Assembly: GCA_034408895.1 (NCBI GenBank)
Contig: JAWXCI010000034.1
Coordinates: forward strand, 1 to 64,000
Source: UBA4660 sp034408895
GTDB taxonomy: Bacteria; Bacteroidota; Bacteroidia; Flavobacteriales_D; Sanyastnellaceae
Direction of reading: 5' to 3'
Length of the DNA: 64,000 nucleotides
A program made the translations under genes and the position numbers. Of the stretch, positions 1-8,234 are shown one piece after another (position 1 is the stretch's first letter; each line of letters begins with the position of its first letter). The notes under the pieces are model-generated. The model was not told the DNA's origin, did not search any database, and saw only the letters and a list, made by a program, of their open reading frames with translations.

Positions 1-70
1 AAAACGAATACGCTGAGAATCGCTTAAATGAAAAATCATCAAGATAGGTCCCCGAATACAAACATCATAA

Positions 71-267
71 AACGTAGTTTTTAGACAGACTGCCGTTGTG
101 GGTAAATTGAACAGCAATGGTGAACTACAATGGTTCAAGGCACTCCAGCAGAATGCTTCATTGAGCGATGCTCCACGTTACATTCAGGAGCTATCCAATG
201 GCGATATACTTGTAATGTGCAATTCCAACCAGTACATCAATAGCAGCGATGCGAGTGTTGTCAGGTT
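71..267 (+). pseudogene. Fragment of a secreted repeat (SBBP/propeller-like) protein
   Basis: An open stretch follows a stop at 68-70 and reads VVGKLNSNGELQWFKAL and then IQELSNGDILVMC. This is the pattern of the repeated beta-strands in T9SS-secreted proteins, and the same type occurs in the cargo gene at 32330-34474. There is no plausible start codon with a signal peptide. Past about 267 the frame only runs antisense into the YHYH gene, so both ends of the original gene are missing. A second fragment of similar style lies at 19841-20056. I read it as a gene remnant; a tiny expressed peptide from the GTG at 98 cannot be ruled out. Confidence 0.45.
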
Positions 268-279
268 TATGAAGGTTTC

Positions 280-1485
280 TTATTGCTTCATCAACCTTGT
301 CACCCCAGTGGCCGTCTTCACAAAATATACTCCGGCACTAAGCGCCCTCACATCTACTTGATAACCACTTTTCAATGTTCCTTTCATGATCGTTTGCCCC
401 CAACTATTAATTATGGAGTATGATGCGTTCACCAAATTTTCTGATGAAGAAAGCAAGATGAATTCGCTTGCAGGATTGGGATGAATAGAAAATGAAGAAG
501 GTTCGTTTTCAACTACAGCGGTCGGACTGTAGGTCAGCGCATCTTCGGGCACAGTATTGTGTCCGCTTTGTGGTCCTGTGTTTCCACTTTGCACTGCGCC
601 ATAGTATGTCGGCCCAATGATGTATGGATAAACTCCATCGAGATTTTCATCAATTGTTACGAAATAGGAATAAGTGCCTGCGGGATAATCCGGTGTGATG
701 CACCAGCGTCCGTTGTGTTTGTCAAGATGTCCAAGTTGATTCACGAATTCATAATCCTCGATGTAATACCCCAATGGATATTGATTTGAAATAGCTGGGC
801 CGTATTCCGATGCATTGAGCACAGTTCCGTCAGGCAAAGTGTGGCGCTCTGTTATGTCGCGCATCTGGTATGAACTTTCCATGCGAACTATTGAGCCTGT
901 GCCGTCAGTGTTTTCATATGCATGCGCACCGTAAATCGGGAACCCATCAAATGCAAAACCAATCAATGGTGAATGCTCTTGATCATTAGTATCATCATAC
1001 AAACATGTTGGATTAAGGTGTGTGTGGTACTCACCATTGGGCGCAGGATGTCCGAGGCAATCATCAAAGGAAATTGCTTCTGCAACAATTGCATTCTGGT
1101 TCCACACTCCATCATCGTTGTAAGAGAATGCATCTTTCGGATTGAACAGGCTCACACCATTTGTCCAAACCCCTATGTGACCGAGACCTGTCACGACATC
1201 GGTTCCGGTATTCTCCAGAGGATTGCGCGTAATCATGAATGTAAAATCCTGGTTGGACGGTTCATTGGGATTGCCAGTCCATGGCCCAATGTCATAGCCC
1301 GGAATGCAGGTGCAACTCACATACACATCATCATCCGTGTATTGCACTGCCTGACAATTGCTCGGAATATTACCGTAGCCTGTTTCGCTTCCGGGATTGA
1401 TAATCCACGAAGTGATTTCTGGTGTTTGGGATTTTGAAATGAGGGATAGAAAAAAGAATGATGTAGTGAATAGCATTGTTTTCAT
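280..1485 (-). CDS. Secreted YHYH-domain protein with T9SS type A sorting domain
   Basis: The 401-residue protein starts MKTMLFTTSFFFLSLISKSQ, a signal peptide; an ATG at 1497 would add four residues but leaves a less typical N-terminus. The middle (residues about 100-190) holds the YHYH-type block: GEYHTH near 152-157, followed by GFAFDGFPIYG, a sequence characteristic of this family. The family is widespread in secreted proteins, but its biochemical role is not established. The last 70 residues (FSIHPNPASEF, then GVYFVKT and LMKQ at the end) are a T9SS type A C-terminal signal, which predicts export across the outer membrane and cell-surface attachment or release. It lies 30 bases downstream of another secreted protein and is probably the last gene of the glycan operon that starts at 5842. 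Confidence 0.85.
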   Translation of the reverse strand: MKTMLFTTSFFFLSLISKSQTPEITSWIINPGSETGYGNIPSNCQAVQYTDDDVYVSCTCIPGYDIGPWTGNPNEPSNQDFTFMITRNPLENTGTDVVTGLGHIGVWTNGVSLFNPKDAFSYNDDGVWNQNAIVAEAISFDDCLGHPAPNGEYHTHLNPTCLYDDTNDQEHSPLIGFAFDGFPIYGAHAYENTDGTGSIVRMESSYQMRDITERHTLPDGTVLNASEYGPAISNQYPLGYYIEDYEFVNQLGHLDKHNGRWCITPDYPAGTYSYFVTIDENLDGVYPYIIGPTYYGAVQSGNTGPQSGHNTVPEDALTYSPTAVVENEPSSFSIHPNPASEFILLSSSENLVNASYSIINSWGQTIMKGTLKSGYQVDVRALSAGVYFVKTATGVTRLMKQ

Positions 1486-1515
1486 TGGTGAAAGCATTTT
1501 GGTGATGGACGTCTT

Positions 1516-2766
1516 TTAGCTGCATTGGTTTAATACCAGGAATTCCGGATTCAATTCCTTTCTGCTATTTGTCCTGATGAAATTCAGCAGGCAATATGTG
1601 TTGGGCAATGGAACTTCTGGATCTGATTTAGGGAAGATGATACGTTCCAGGGAAATTGAATTGTGATCTTGGTTCCGCAATCCTTCTCTCATTAGAATCA
1701 CCTTTTGCGTGGTTGTTTGCTCTCCTGCTGAAATATGAACAGCATAATAACCGTTGTGCAGAGAGTCAATTGATATTGATACGATTTGTTGACTTGCACA
1801 AGCAGCCTTGTGATGAAGTAGTCTGCCACTCTCATCAAAAATGGAAACCTCAAAGTCTGAATTTAAATGGATGCCTTCGATAAGTAGTTGCCCGTTCGCA
1901 TTGTTAGTGCGGACTGTTATTTCGTGGTTACTGATGAATGGAATACTGGTGGTATTCTCACAGTAACTTATGTACAACCCGCTCGGTGAAATTCCATCTG
2001 AATAAATTTCAGTTTCATTTGACCCGTTGCTGTCAAATTTCCACAGTGTGCCGGCCAGTTCATTCACCCAAAAAATTTCCTCGGTTGAACTCACGTAGGC
2101 AATTCCATTGCCGCCTATGCATGAGGCAAGATTTTCTTGTGACGTTCCATCAAGGTTCGCTTTGCGCACTTGATTCTCCCCTGAGTCTGTCCAATTGACC
2201 TTCCCATTACAATCCAAAGCCAAACGATGTAAGTTGTTCACATTGCCAATTATTGTTTGCACATTGCTTCCATCAAGATTCGACTGCTGAATGGCATTGA
2301 GGCTCCAATCGCACCAATACAATTTATTTCCATCAGGATCAACTGTTATTCCATGCAGGTTTGGCAAATTGCACATAAGATTCTCCAGGCCTGTTCCGTC
2401 AGTATTCACTTTCATGATACATCCAAGAGCGTTATCACTGAAATAGATGATGCCGTTAGTTTTATCCAGGTACAGGTCAATAGGCTCTGCAAGTCCAGTC
2501 AACAAAACGGAAGTATCAAGCGTTTCAAGATCAATGACCCCGATGATGTTGTTGTCCCCATCCGCGTAGTACAACTTGTTTGAATTCTCGTCCACACAGA
2601 TGCCACGGGCAGTGTTTATTCCTGATAGCAGAATCTCAACATTCTGCCCGTCAAGGTCAGCACACCGTATGTCATTTGTTCCTGTATCTGTGAAGTAGAT
2701 TTTTGTTTGTGCCGAACAAACGATTCCGGTTAACAGGAGGCCAAAAAGGAAAACGAGCGTTTTCAT
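1516..2766 (-). CDS. Secreted YWTD/NHL-type beta-propeller protein with T9SS-like domain and C-terminal extension
   Basis: The 416-residue protein has a signal peptide at 1-20 (ending CSAQ). Residues 22-270 form five to six propeller blades with LDL-receptor class B style strands: KIYFTDTGTNDI, LYYADGDNNI, IIYFSDNALG, LYWCDWSLNA, VNWTDSGENQ, each followed by a D(L/T)DG turn. Such propellers usually bind other proteins or glycans; the ligand here is unknown. Residues 278-360 look like a T9SS type A sorting domain (FEVSIFDESGRLL, then GYYAVHI and QKVILMR). Unusually, 56 more residues follow that domain, although these signals normally end the protein. Its ATG overlaps the stop of the upstream glycosyltransferase by 4 bases (ATGA), so it is translationally coupled to a glycan-synthesis gene. 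Confidence 0.8.
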   Translation of the reverse strand: MKTLVFLFGLLLTGIVCSAQTKIYFTDTGTNDIRCADLDGQNVEILLSGINTARGICVDENSNKLYYADGDNNIIGVIDLETLDTSVLLTGLAEPIDLYLDKTNGIIYFSDNALGCIMKVNTDGTGLENLMCNLPNLHGITVDPDGNKLYWCDWSLNAIQQSNLDGSNVQTIIGNVNNLHRLALDCNGKVNWTDSGENQVRKANLDGTSQENLASCIGGNGIAYVSSTEEIFWVNELAGTLWKFDSNGSNETEIYSDGISPSGLYISYCENTTSIPFISNHEITVRTNNANGQLLIEGIHLNSDFEVSIFDESGRLLHHKAACASQQIVSISIDSLHNGYYAVHISAGEQTTTQKVILMREGLRNQDHNSISLERIIFPKSDPEVPLPNTYCLLNFIRTNSRKELNPEFLVLNQCS

Positions 2767-3842
2767 AGTTGATTGATTTCGTGCAAAGATGCTTTGACAA
2801 TAAGCGAATTCATCAATTGAGTCAATTCGATTTTTCTCCTTACCTCTGGAAATTCTGTTTTGATTCTTTCCCTTGCTTTGAAAGAAAGCGCGTGCAGATC
2901 ATTGTTCTCGGTTAGCATAATGATTTGTCCCAAGAGTTCAGCATCATATTTCTCCAGTATGAATCCTGAATCGCCAATGATCATTGGCATAGCCGCAACG
3001 TTGGATACAATTGGAATGCATCCGCAAAGCATGGCTTCGCAAAGTGCATTGGGAAATCCTTCGGAGATTGAAAGTTGCAAATAGAAACCTGCTCTGCGGA
3101 AACAGTTTTTCAATTCCTCCTGTTCCATATTGCCATAAACAATCACGTTGGGCAAATCTGTTTTGAAATGCCCCATTCCGCCAATGATCATGAATTGTTT
3201 GTCCGGAAAATTCGCGGCCATGGCTGTAATAAGATCAATGCCTTTGAGCTTTCTCCTTCGTTTTTCATCAAGGCCTGCGGCCACAGTGACTAGCAAATTG
3301 AAATCTCTCTCACCATATGCGCTCCATGAATTGCTGTCGTATCCGTTGGCTATTACGGTGTGTGGAGTCGCAAGATTCGGAATGAATGATTTAATTCCCT
3401 GTTCTGTTAAATCAGACACATAGTAGGTATTGGTTGATTTCCAAAGGCTATCATGAACAGGAGAAATGTGTGTTGCCCATTTATATGATTTGAAAAGAAA
3501 CCAGCGCATCCGCTTATTGGCAAATGCTCCATATCCGATTGATGGATATGCTACGCAATCTGTTCCGCCTGCTATAATGAGGCAAGGAAGGCCGAGTAGT
3601 TTATGAAATAAAGCAGGAAGTAAAGATTGATATCCCCCAAACTGGACAACACTTAATCTGGCATTTCTTGAATTGACAAGAAGGAAGAAGAACTGCCTTA
3701 ACATTACAAAGACCAGCAATGGTTTGGAACGAACAGTAAATTCAAATTCCAGGACTTCAAATTCAGCAGCCATCATCATTGCGTCCTTTTGCACGAATGA
3801 AGATTTTGCCGGATAGAAGTAAAGTACACGAGGCTTTCTCAT
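2763..3842 (-). CDS. Glycosyltransferase family 4-like (GT-B)
   Basis: The 359-residue cytosolic enzyme probably transfers a sugar from a nucleotide donor onto a surface polysaccharide or glycolipid. The C-terminal Rossmann half carries the GT4 signature, an E-x7-E motif at E261 and E269 within SEGFPNALCEAMLCGCIPIV, preceded by FMIIGGMGHF at about 217-226. The N-terminal half has GGTDCVAYPSIGYG, the acceptor-side loop. Donor and linkage cannot be read from sequence. It overlaps the methyltransferase upstream by 4 bases and the secreted propeller gene downstream by 4 bases, so all three are tightly coupled in one operon. Confidence 0.88.
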   Translation of the reverse strand: MRKPRVLYFYPAKSSFVQKDAMMMAAEFEVLEFEFTVRSKPLLVFVMLRQFFFLLVNSRNARLSVVQFGGYQSLLPALFHKLLGLPCLIIAGGTDCVAYPSIGYGAFANKRMRWFLFKSYKWATHISPVHDSLWKSTNTYYVSDLTEQGIKSFIPNLATPHTVIANGYDSNSWSAYGERDFNLLVTVAAGLDEKRRRKLKGIDLITAMAANFPDKQFMIIGGMGHFKTDLPNVIVYGNMEQEELKNCFRRAGFYLQLSISEGFPNALCEAMLCGCIPIVSNVAAMPMIIGDSGFILEKYDAELLGQIIMLTENNDLHALSFKARERIKTEFPEVRRKIELTQLMNSLIVKASLHEINQL

Positions 3843-4549
3843 TTACTGAAGCGGAGCACGAGTTTTCTTAAAACAATCGAGAATTTCGTCTTGTGCAAAT
3901 CTTCCATGAACTCAAAGTACCTGCCTTTTTTCAAAATGATGCACTGATAATCTTCGTGCTTTGAAAAAAGCGAATAACTCCATAGGCGATGCACTCTGAA
4001 ATCTGCCGCGGCAGTAGCATTCAAAAGTTCACTTGTATCCAGAGGCTGGTCAATTACCTGCAAAAGCTCCTGTCGCTGGCGGATAACATTGCGCAGGTAT
4101 GGTGGATTCGGTATGTGAATGAGAATTGTTGTATCAGCATTAGAATGCCTGCCAAGTGTTTTGAATAATGCAGTGTGATCTTCAACCGGGATGTGTTCCA
4201 GCACATCAGGCAGAACGATAAAATCGAATTTCCTTTCATAAGAAAAATCCTTCATATCTGAAACCATAAACTCAACCCATCCCTTTCCCTTATGCGCTTG
4301 CATAGCCAGTTCAATGCTCTTTCTGCTGATGTCAACTCCAAGTACAAAACCTGATTTACAATGATTGGAAATGAGATGTGTCACTGTTCCAATGCCACAG
4401 CCAATTTCAAGAACAATAGAATTTTTCTTCAAGCCGGCTTTGCGAAGAAACCTGAATATGGAGAGGTGCCTTGAATTAATTCCTTTAGCAAGTTGGTAAG
4501 AGCTAAAGCCATCATAGTATTCTGAAACCTCTTCTGTTTTTTTCTCCAT
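3839..4549 (-). CDS. Class I SAM-dependent methyltransferase
   Basis: The 236-residue protein has the S-adenosylmethionine-binding motif I VLEIGCGIGT at residues 46-55, an acidic end of strand 2 (GVDIS) at about 75, and the post-motif FIVLPDVLEHIP at about 104-115, typical of the UbiE/COQ5-like Methyltransf_11/12 group. Its location between a polysaccharide deacetylase-like gene and a glycosyltransferase suggests it methylates a sugar or glycolipid intermediate, but the substrate is not visible in the sequence. Its stop overlaps the glycosyltransferase start by 4 bases. Confidence 0.88.
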   Translation of the reverse strand: MEKKTEEVSEYYDGFSSYQLAKGINSRHLSIFRFLRKAGLKKNSIVLEIGCGIGTVTHLISNHCKSGFVLGVDISRKSIELAMQAHKGKGWVEFMVSDMKDFSYERKFDFIVLPDVLEHIPVEDHTALFKTLGRHSNADTTILIHIPNPPYLRNVIRQRQELLQVIDQPLDTSELLNATAAADFRVHRLWSYSLFSKHEDYQCIILKKGRYFEFMEDLHKTKFSIVLRKLVLRFSK

Positions 4550-4567
4550 TACATTGATCTGAATAAT

Positions 4568-5842
4568 TCAACACCAGTATTTCTCCTCTTCCATCTGCGA
4601 AGGCAGTATTTGCTCCCAATCGCTTTCATACAAGTATTCAAGAATTTTCTTGTACTGTTTGAAATAGCCTCCGTACTTGTATTCACTGAAAAACACATTG
4701 TGCCACAATATGGAAATCACCGCATTAGTGTTATTCCGTTCCAGCAATTGAATGCAGCTGGAGGCCACTTCATTCACAGGCAATTGTAGGTATTGATGAA
4801 AGGTGCCATCCATAATATGTAGCGGAATTTCCATAAATGAATAAGGCTTGCGCTGTGTAAAATTGTACGGTACAAACGGCATGGCAAAGCTGTTCCGGAA
4901 ACCATGATGCGATGCAAAGCCCAGACTGGCATCAAACTGTAATCCTGCTGCTTCACATTGGTTGAAATGATCCGGTAAAATGAATTTGAGATAATGGTTC
5001 CTGTTGATAGAAGAATGAAAACCGCTCCGTTTCATTTCTTCGGTAATGGTTTCAGCGGAAATGCTTTTATGAAGGCCGTTCACGCACCCGTTTGCTTCCA
5101 CCAACTGAACCTGTTTTTGAATTTGGCGTGAATGAAAATCATAGTCGGCATTCACTTCTCGTTGATTGATACGCCCCTTGTTCATCAACCAGAAAAAAAC
5201 GGATTTGAAACCCATAGCGGATTCAACGTCCATTATCTTTTTCATATTGAGCCAATGTGGTTTTTGAATCACCATATCAGCAATAAGTTTAAGCAGCACA
5301 TCAAGCCTTCCATTGCGCAAAGCCCACTTGCCATCTTCTCCTTTGGAACCGTGTACAGTGTCAATATCATGCGAAAGAAAAATCCTCGACTTCCTGCTTC
5401 GGTTCACAAATTTCAATACCGGAAACTGTTCGCATAAAGCATCTATCAATTTCCCGACTTTGTTTTCAAGTGTGATCCCGAGCCTGCACTGTGCCGAGGC
5501 CTCAAAATCGAATCTCCCTATTTCGTCAGTGTAGGTGCTCTCATATTCCTGGATGCAATTCACCAGATAAAAAATTGTTGATGTGGAATCAAGGCTGCCA
5601 TCATCATTATGTACCACACCATTTTCATTCAGCCGTTTTTCCTGGCTGAATTGTTTTTCGCCTATTCCCCTAAAAAAGGAATGGGAAACACAGACACTGC
5701 AACCAGAGCCACCCACGGAAAGTTCGGCTGCCTGCTGTTCATTCACTTCCATAAAGGGTACGCCTATGTAGCGGCAAATCAACTCCCATGTGTAACGGAC
5801 TTCGGGATAGAATAAAGGATTTTTTTCAATGAAAATTTTCAT
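4568..5842 (-). CDS. Polysaccharide deacetylase (NodB-like) family protein, DUF7033-type
   Basis: The 424-residue protein has an N-terminal domain (1-150) of the kind found before Bacteroidota deacetylase-like proteins, then a NodB-type barrel. It opens with IFLSHDIDTVHG (HDID at 158-161, the metal and base motif), and GLHKS and NRNHYLKF follow in the second half, matching the His motifs of the fold. These proteins remove acetyl groups from polysaccharides or share only the fold; activity is not proven here. No signal peptide is evident, so it is probably cytosolic. It is the first gene of the minus-strand glycan operon, with a -7 box 17 bases upstream of its ATG. Confidence 0.8.
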   Translation of the reverse strand: MKIFIEKNPLFYPEVRYTWELICRYIGVPFMEVNEQQAAELSVGGSGCSVCVSHSFFRGIGEKQFSQEKRLNENGVVHNDDGSLDSTSTIFYLVNCIQEYESTYTDEIGRFDFEASAQCRLGITLENKVGKLIDALCEQFPVLKFVNRSRKSRIFLSHDIDTVHGSKGEDGKWALRNGRLDVLLKLIADMVIQKPHWLNMKKIMDVESAMGFKSVFFWLMNKGRINQREVNADYDFHSRQIQKQVQLVEANGCVNGLHKSISAETITEEMKRSGFHSSINRNHYLKFILPDHFNQCEAAGLQFDASLGFASHHGFRNSFAMPFVPYNFTQRKPYSFMEIPLHIMDGTFHQYLQLPVNEVASSCIQLLERNNTNAVISILWHNVFFSEYKYGGYFKQYKKILEYLYESDWEQILPSQMEEEKYWC

Positions 5843-5858
5843 CGGGCAGGCTTGGGTT

Positions 5859-5866
5859 CAAATTTA
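5859..5866 (-). promoter_or_regulatory. Bacteroidota -7 promoter box of the glycan operon
   Basis: Read on the minus strand the sequence is TAAATTTG, an exact match to TAnnTTTG, placed 17 bases before the ATG at 5842. The -33 element is weak. The implied leader is very short. Confidence 0.5.
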
Positions 5867-5975
5867 GTTGAGCTGAATTTCCAACGCTGCATTGGTTCTG
5901 GGTAAGCTCAACCAGCTTTACTTTTCAATCTTAATATCGCAACCCACTTTAGTCATCGATCTGAGGTTTTAAACA

Positions 5976-7472
5976 TTGGGCGAAATCCGCAAACAAAGTA
6001 TTATTAATTCAGTGTTCTCTTACTCGGGGATACTCATCGGTTTTGTCTATCTCATTTTCGTTTTGCCTGCCGCACTCAGCAAAGAGGAACTGGGACTTTC
6101 AAGGTTCCTTCTGTCTGCTTCAGTATTGCTGGGAACTTTATTTACTCTGGGCCTGGGTGCTTTCACGCTGCGTTTTTTTCCACAGTTCCGAGATTCCGGA
6201 ACGGGGCATCACGGCTTTTTAAGATTGATTCTTTTCATTTCAGCCCTTGGTTTTTTGCTGATGTCCGTCCTGCTCTTTATTTTCAAAGGACAAATGGCAA
6301 GATGGTTTTCTGATTCGCATAGCATCATTGAATACGGCTACCTTGTTTTACCCATGGCTTTCAGCCTTGGAATGTTTTCAGTGGTAAATGCCTATTGCAT
6401 GGCTCTTTTCCGTACGGCCATGGGCAGTTTTCTCAATGATGTTTTCATCCGGCTATTGCTGCTTGCTCTTGCCCTGTTTCATTTGGCCGGATGGATTTCG
6501 TTTGAGATTTTTCTTTACTCCACTGCCGGTGCGTTTCTGTTGCAACTGATTGCAATGTTGATTTACGTGATGTTGATTGACAACGGCCTGCAACATGCCA
6601 TTGACTGGCGTTTTATCCGATCGAACAATGCCCGCAGCATGTTTACATACCTGGTCTACCTGGCACCTGCAGGTCTTGCGTCCATGGCCCTGCGGCAAAT
6701 TGACACGGTATTGCTTGGAAGCAATATCGCTGGTGAAGGAGTGCTGGAAGGTGTCGCAATATTTTCAGTGGCAGTTACCATAGCAGTGCTCATTGATGCA
6801 CCCGCTGCATCCCTTGGCCGCATCTCCGATGCGAAAATTTCGGATGCCATTCATCGCAGAGATTTCAGTTTCATTTCCCGCACTTATCATTCCTCTGTAA
6901 GATTGCTTGCGGTAATTGGCGGCTTGCTCTATGTGGGCATCCTTATCAACCTGCAAAACCTGTGGCAGGTGATGCCCGATGATTATTCAGGAGGAACTGT
7001 GGTAGTTTACATTCTTGGCTTCAGTGCGTTTGTGAACATGGCCACCGGAGTAAATGGTTCATTGCTTACGCTGAGCGAACATTTTCGGAAAGTTGCGCGG
7101 CTGTTGTTTGTACTTGTGGTGCTGTCGGTGTTGCTCAACTTGTGGCTCATTCCCCACTATGGAATAATGGGAGCAGCCATTGCCTCTGCTGTTTCAATGG
7201 TCAGCTACAACGTTTGCAAAACATGGATGGTTTGGCGCGAATTCAAAGTACAGCCGCTGGATAGGTCGCTTCTTATTGTGATGCTATTGATGACCGCATG
7301 TTATTTTCTTAACAATATAATTCCCACCGTTTTCAATCCCTGGTTGGACAGTGCCATGCGTTCTGCCATCATTCTATTGGTGTACTCACTGGTTTGCTTT
7401 TGGACAGGACTTATCCCTGAACTCTCGGAAATACTGGCAACAGTGCGAAAACGACTGGGTGTTCATAAATAG
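5976..7472 (+). CDS. Polysaccharide/oligosaccharide flippase (Wzx/MATE-like)
   Basis: The 498-residue integral membrane protein has about 12-14 hydrophobic helices across the whole length. The opening GEIRKQSIINSVFSYSGILIG is typical of Bacteroidota lipopolysaccharide/oligosaccharide flippases, and this fixes a TTG start at 5976, as no ATG gives that N-terminus. Such proteins move lipid-linked oligosaccharides across the inner membrane. It is divergent from the deacetylase-methyltransferase-glycosyltransferase operon with 133 bases between, so it probably exports the product of that operon. The C-terminus ends in a short basic cytosolic tail (TVRKRLGVHK). Confidence 0.86.
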   Translation: MGEIRKQSIINSVFSYSGILIGFVYLIFVLPAALSKEELGLSRFLLSASVLLGTLFTLGLGAFTLRFFPQFRDSGTGHHGFLRLILFISALGFLLMSVLLFIFKGQMARWFSDSHSIIEYGYLVLPMAFSLGMFSVVNAYCMALFRTAMGSFLNDVFIRLLLLALALFHLAGWISFEIFLYSTAGAFLLQLIAMLIYVMLIDNGLQHAIDWRFIRSNNARSMFTYLVYLAPAGLASMALRQIDTVLLGSNIAGEGVLEGVAIFSVAVTIAVLIDAPAASLGRISDAKISDAIHRRDFSFISRTYHSSVRLLAVIGGLLYVGILINLQNLWQVMPDDYSGGTVVVYILGFSAFVNMATGVNGSLLTLSEHFRKVARLLFVLVVLSVLLNLWLIPHYGIMGAAIASAVSMVSYNVCKTWMVWREFKVQPLDRSLLIVMLLMTACYFLNNIIPTVFNPWLDSAMRSAIILLVYSLVCFWTGLIPELSEILATVRKRLGVHK

Positions 7473-7540
7473 GAAAAAGGGAACAAAATCAGTTCATTCC
7501 GTTATAGCACCACGAGGCACTTAATGTGCTAATACCAAAA

Positions 7541-7592
7541 GAAACGATTTAACAATCGTTTCGTTTCCATTGGGCTAATCGTTTTATTTTCG
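7541..7592 (+). promoter_or_regulatory. TetR promoter and operator
   Basis: A perfect 9-base inverted repeat, GAAACGATT (7541-7549) and AATCGTTTC (7554-7562) with spacer TAAC, lies upstream of the regulator. A third half-site, AATCGTTT, occurs at 7577-7584 and abuts a TATTTTCG -7 box at 7585-7592. This arrangement would let a TetR dimer cover the -33 region and a half-site touch the -7 box. The regulator gene starts at 7601, so autoregulation together with the downstream efflux genes is the natural reading. Confidence 0.65.
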
Positions 7593-7600
7593 CGCCCTCA

Positions 7601-8215
7601 ATGTTGGAAAAGGAAAATAAAATTATTGATTCGGCCTTTCAGGTTTTTATGCGTTACGGCATAAAAAGCGTGAACATGGATGATATGTCGAGGCATCTCG
7701 GCATGTCGAAGAAAACGCTTTATCAATATGTTTCGGACAAAGAGGATCTTGTTCGCAGAAGTGTGGCCACCTATTGCACAAAAGAAGATCATGATGTAAG
7801 GAAAATCACTAAACTTGGTTTGAATGCCATAGACGAATCGCTTGAAATAATGAAATGGGTATTGGCCAAGTTGCAGAACATGCACCCTTCTGTGAGCTAC
7901 GATCTTGAAAAGTATCACCCTGAAGTATTTCACTTGATGCGTGAGAACAGGCATCGTGCTATTTATGATTCCTGCATGTTGAATATGAAAAAAGGCCAGC
8001 GCGAAGGATTGTACCGAAAAGACTTCAACCCGGAAGTGATTGCAAAATTCTATATTTCTCGGATTGACCTCATTTTTGACCAGTCCACCTTCCCGGCAGG
8101 GCAATTCAATCCTCCACAGGTTTATCTAGAAATGTTCAACTATCACATTCGCGGCATTGCATCAACTAAAGGTGTGGAGTACCTGAAAGAAAAAATGAAA
8201 ACCACCAAATATTAA
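7601..8215 (+). CDS. TetR/AcrR family transcriptional regulator
   Basis: The 204-residue protein has the N-terminal three-helix DNA-binding domain (residues 5-55): IIDSAFQVFMRYGIKSVNMD, then LGMSKKTLYQYVSDKEDL, the recognition-helix region. The C-terminal half (60-204) is a divergent all-helical ligand-binding and dimer domain. It is followed after 19 bases by tolC-, adaptor- and RND-pump genes, so it is most likely their local repressor. A matching inverted repeat sits in its promoter (7541-7562). The inducing compound is not predictable. Confidence 0.92.
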   Translation: MLEKENKIIDSAFQVFMRYGIKSVNMDDMSRHLGMSKKTLYQYVSDKEDLVRRSVATYCTKEDHDVRKITKLGLNAIDESLEIMKWVLAKLQNMHPSVSYDLEKYHPEVFHLMRENRHRAIYDSCMLNMKKGQREGLYRKDFNPEVIAKFYISRIDLIFDQSTFPAGQFNPPQVYLEMFNYHIRGIASTKGVEYLKEKMKTTKY

Positions 8216-8234
8216 TAAAAGAATAAAATTCTCT

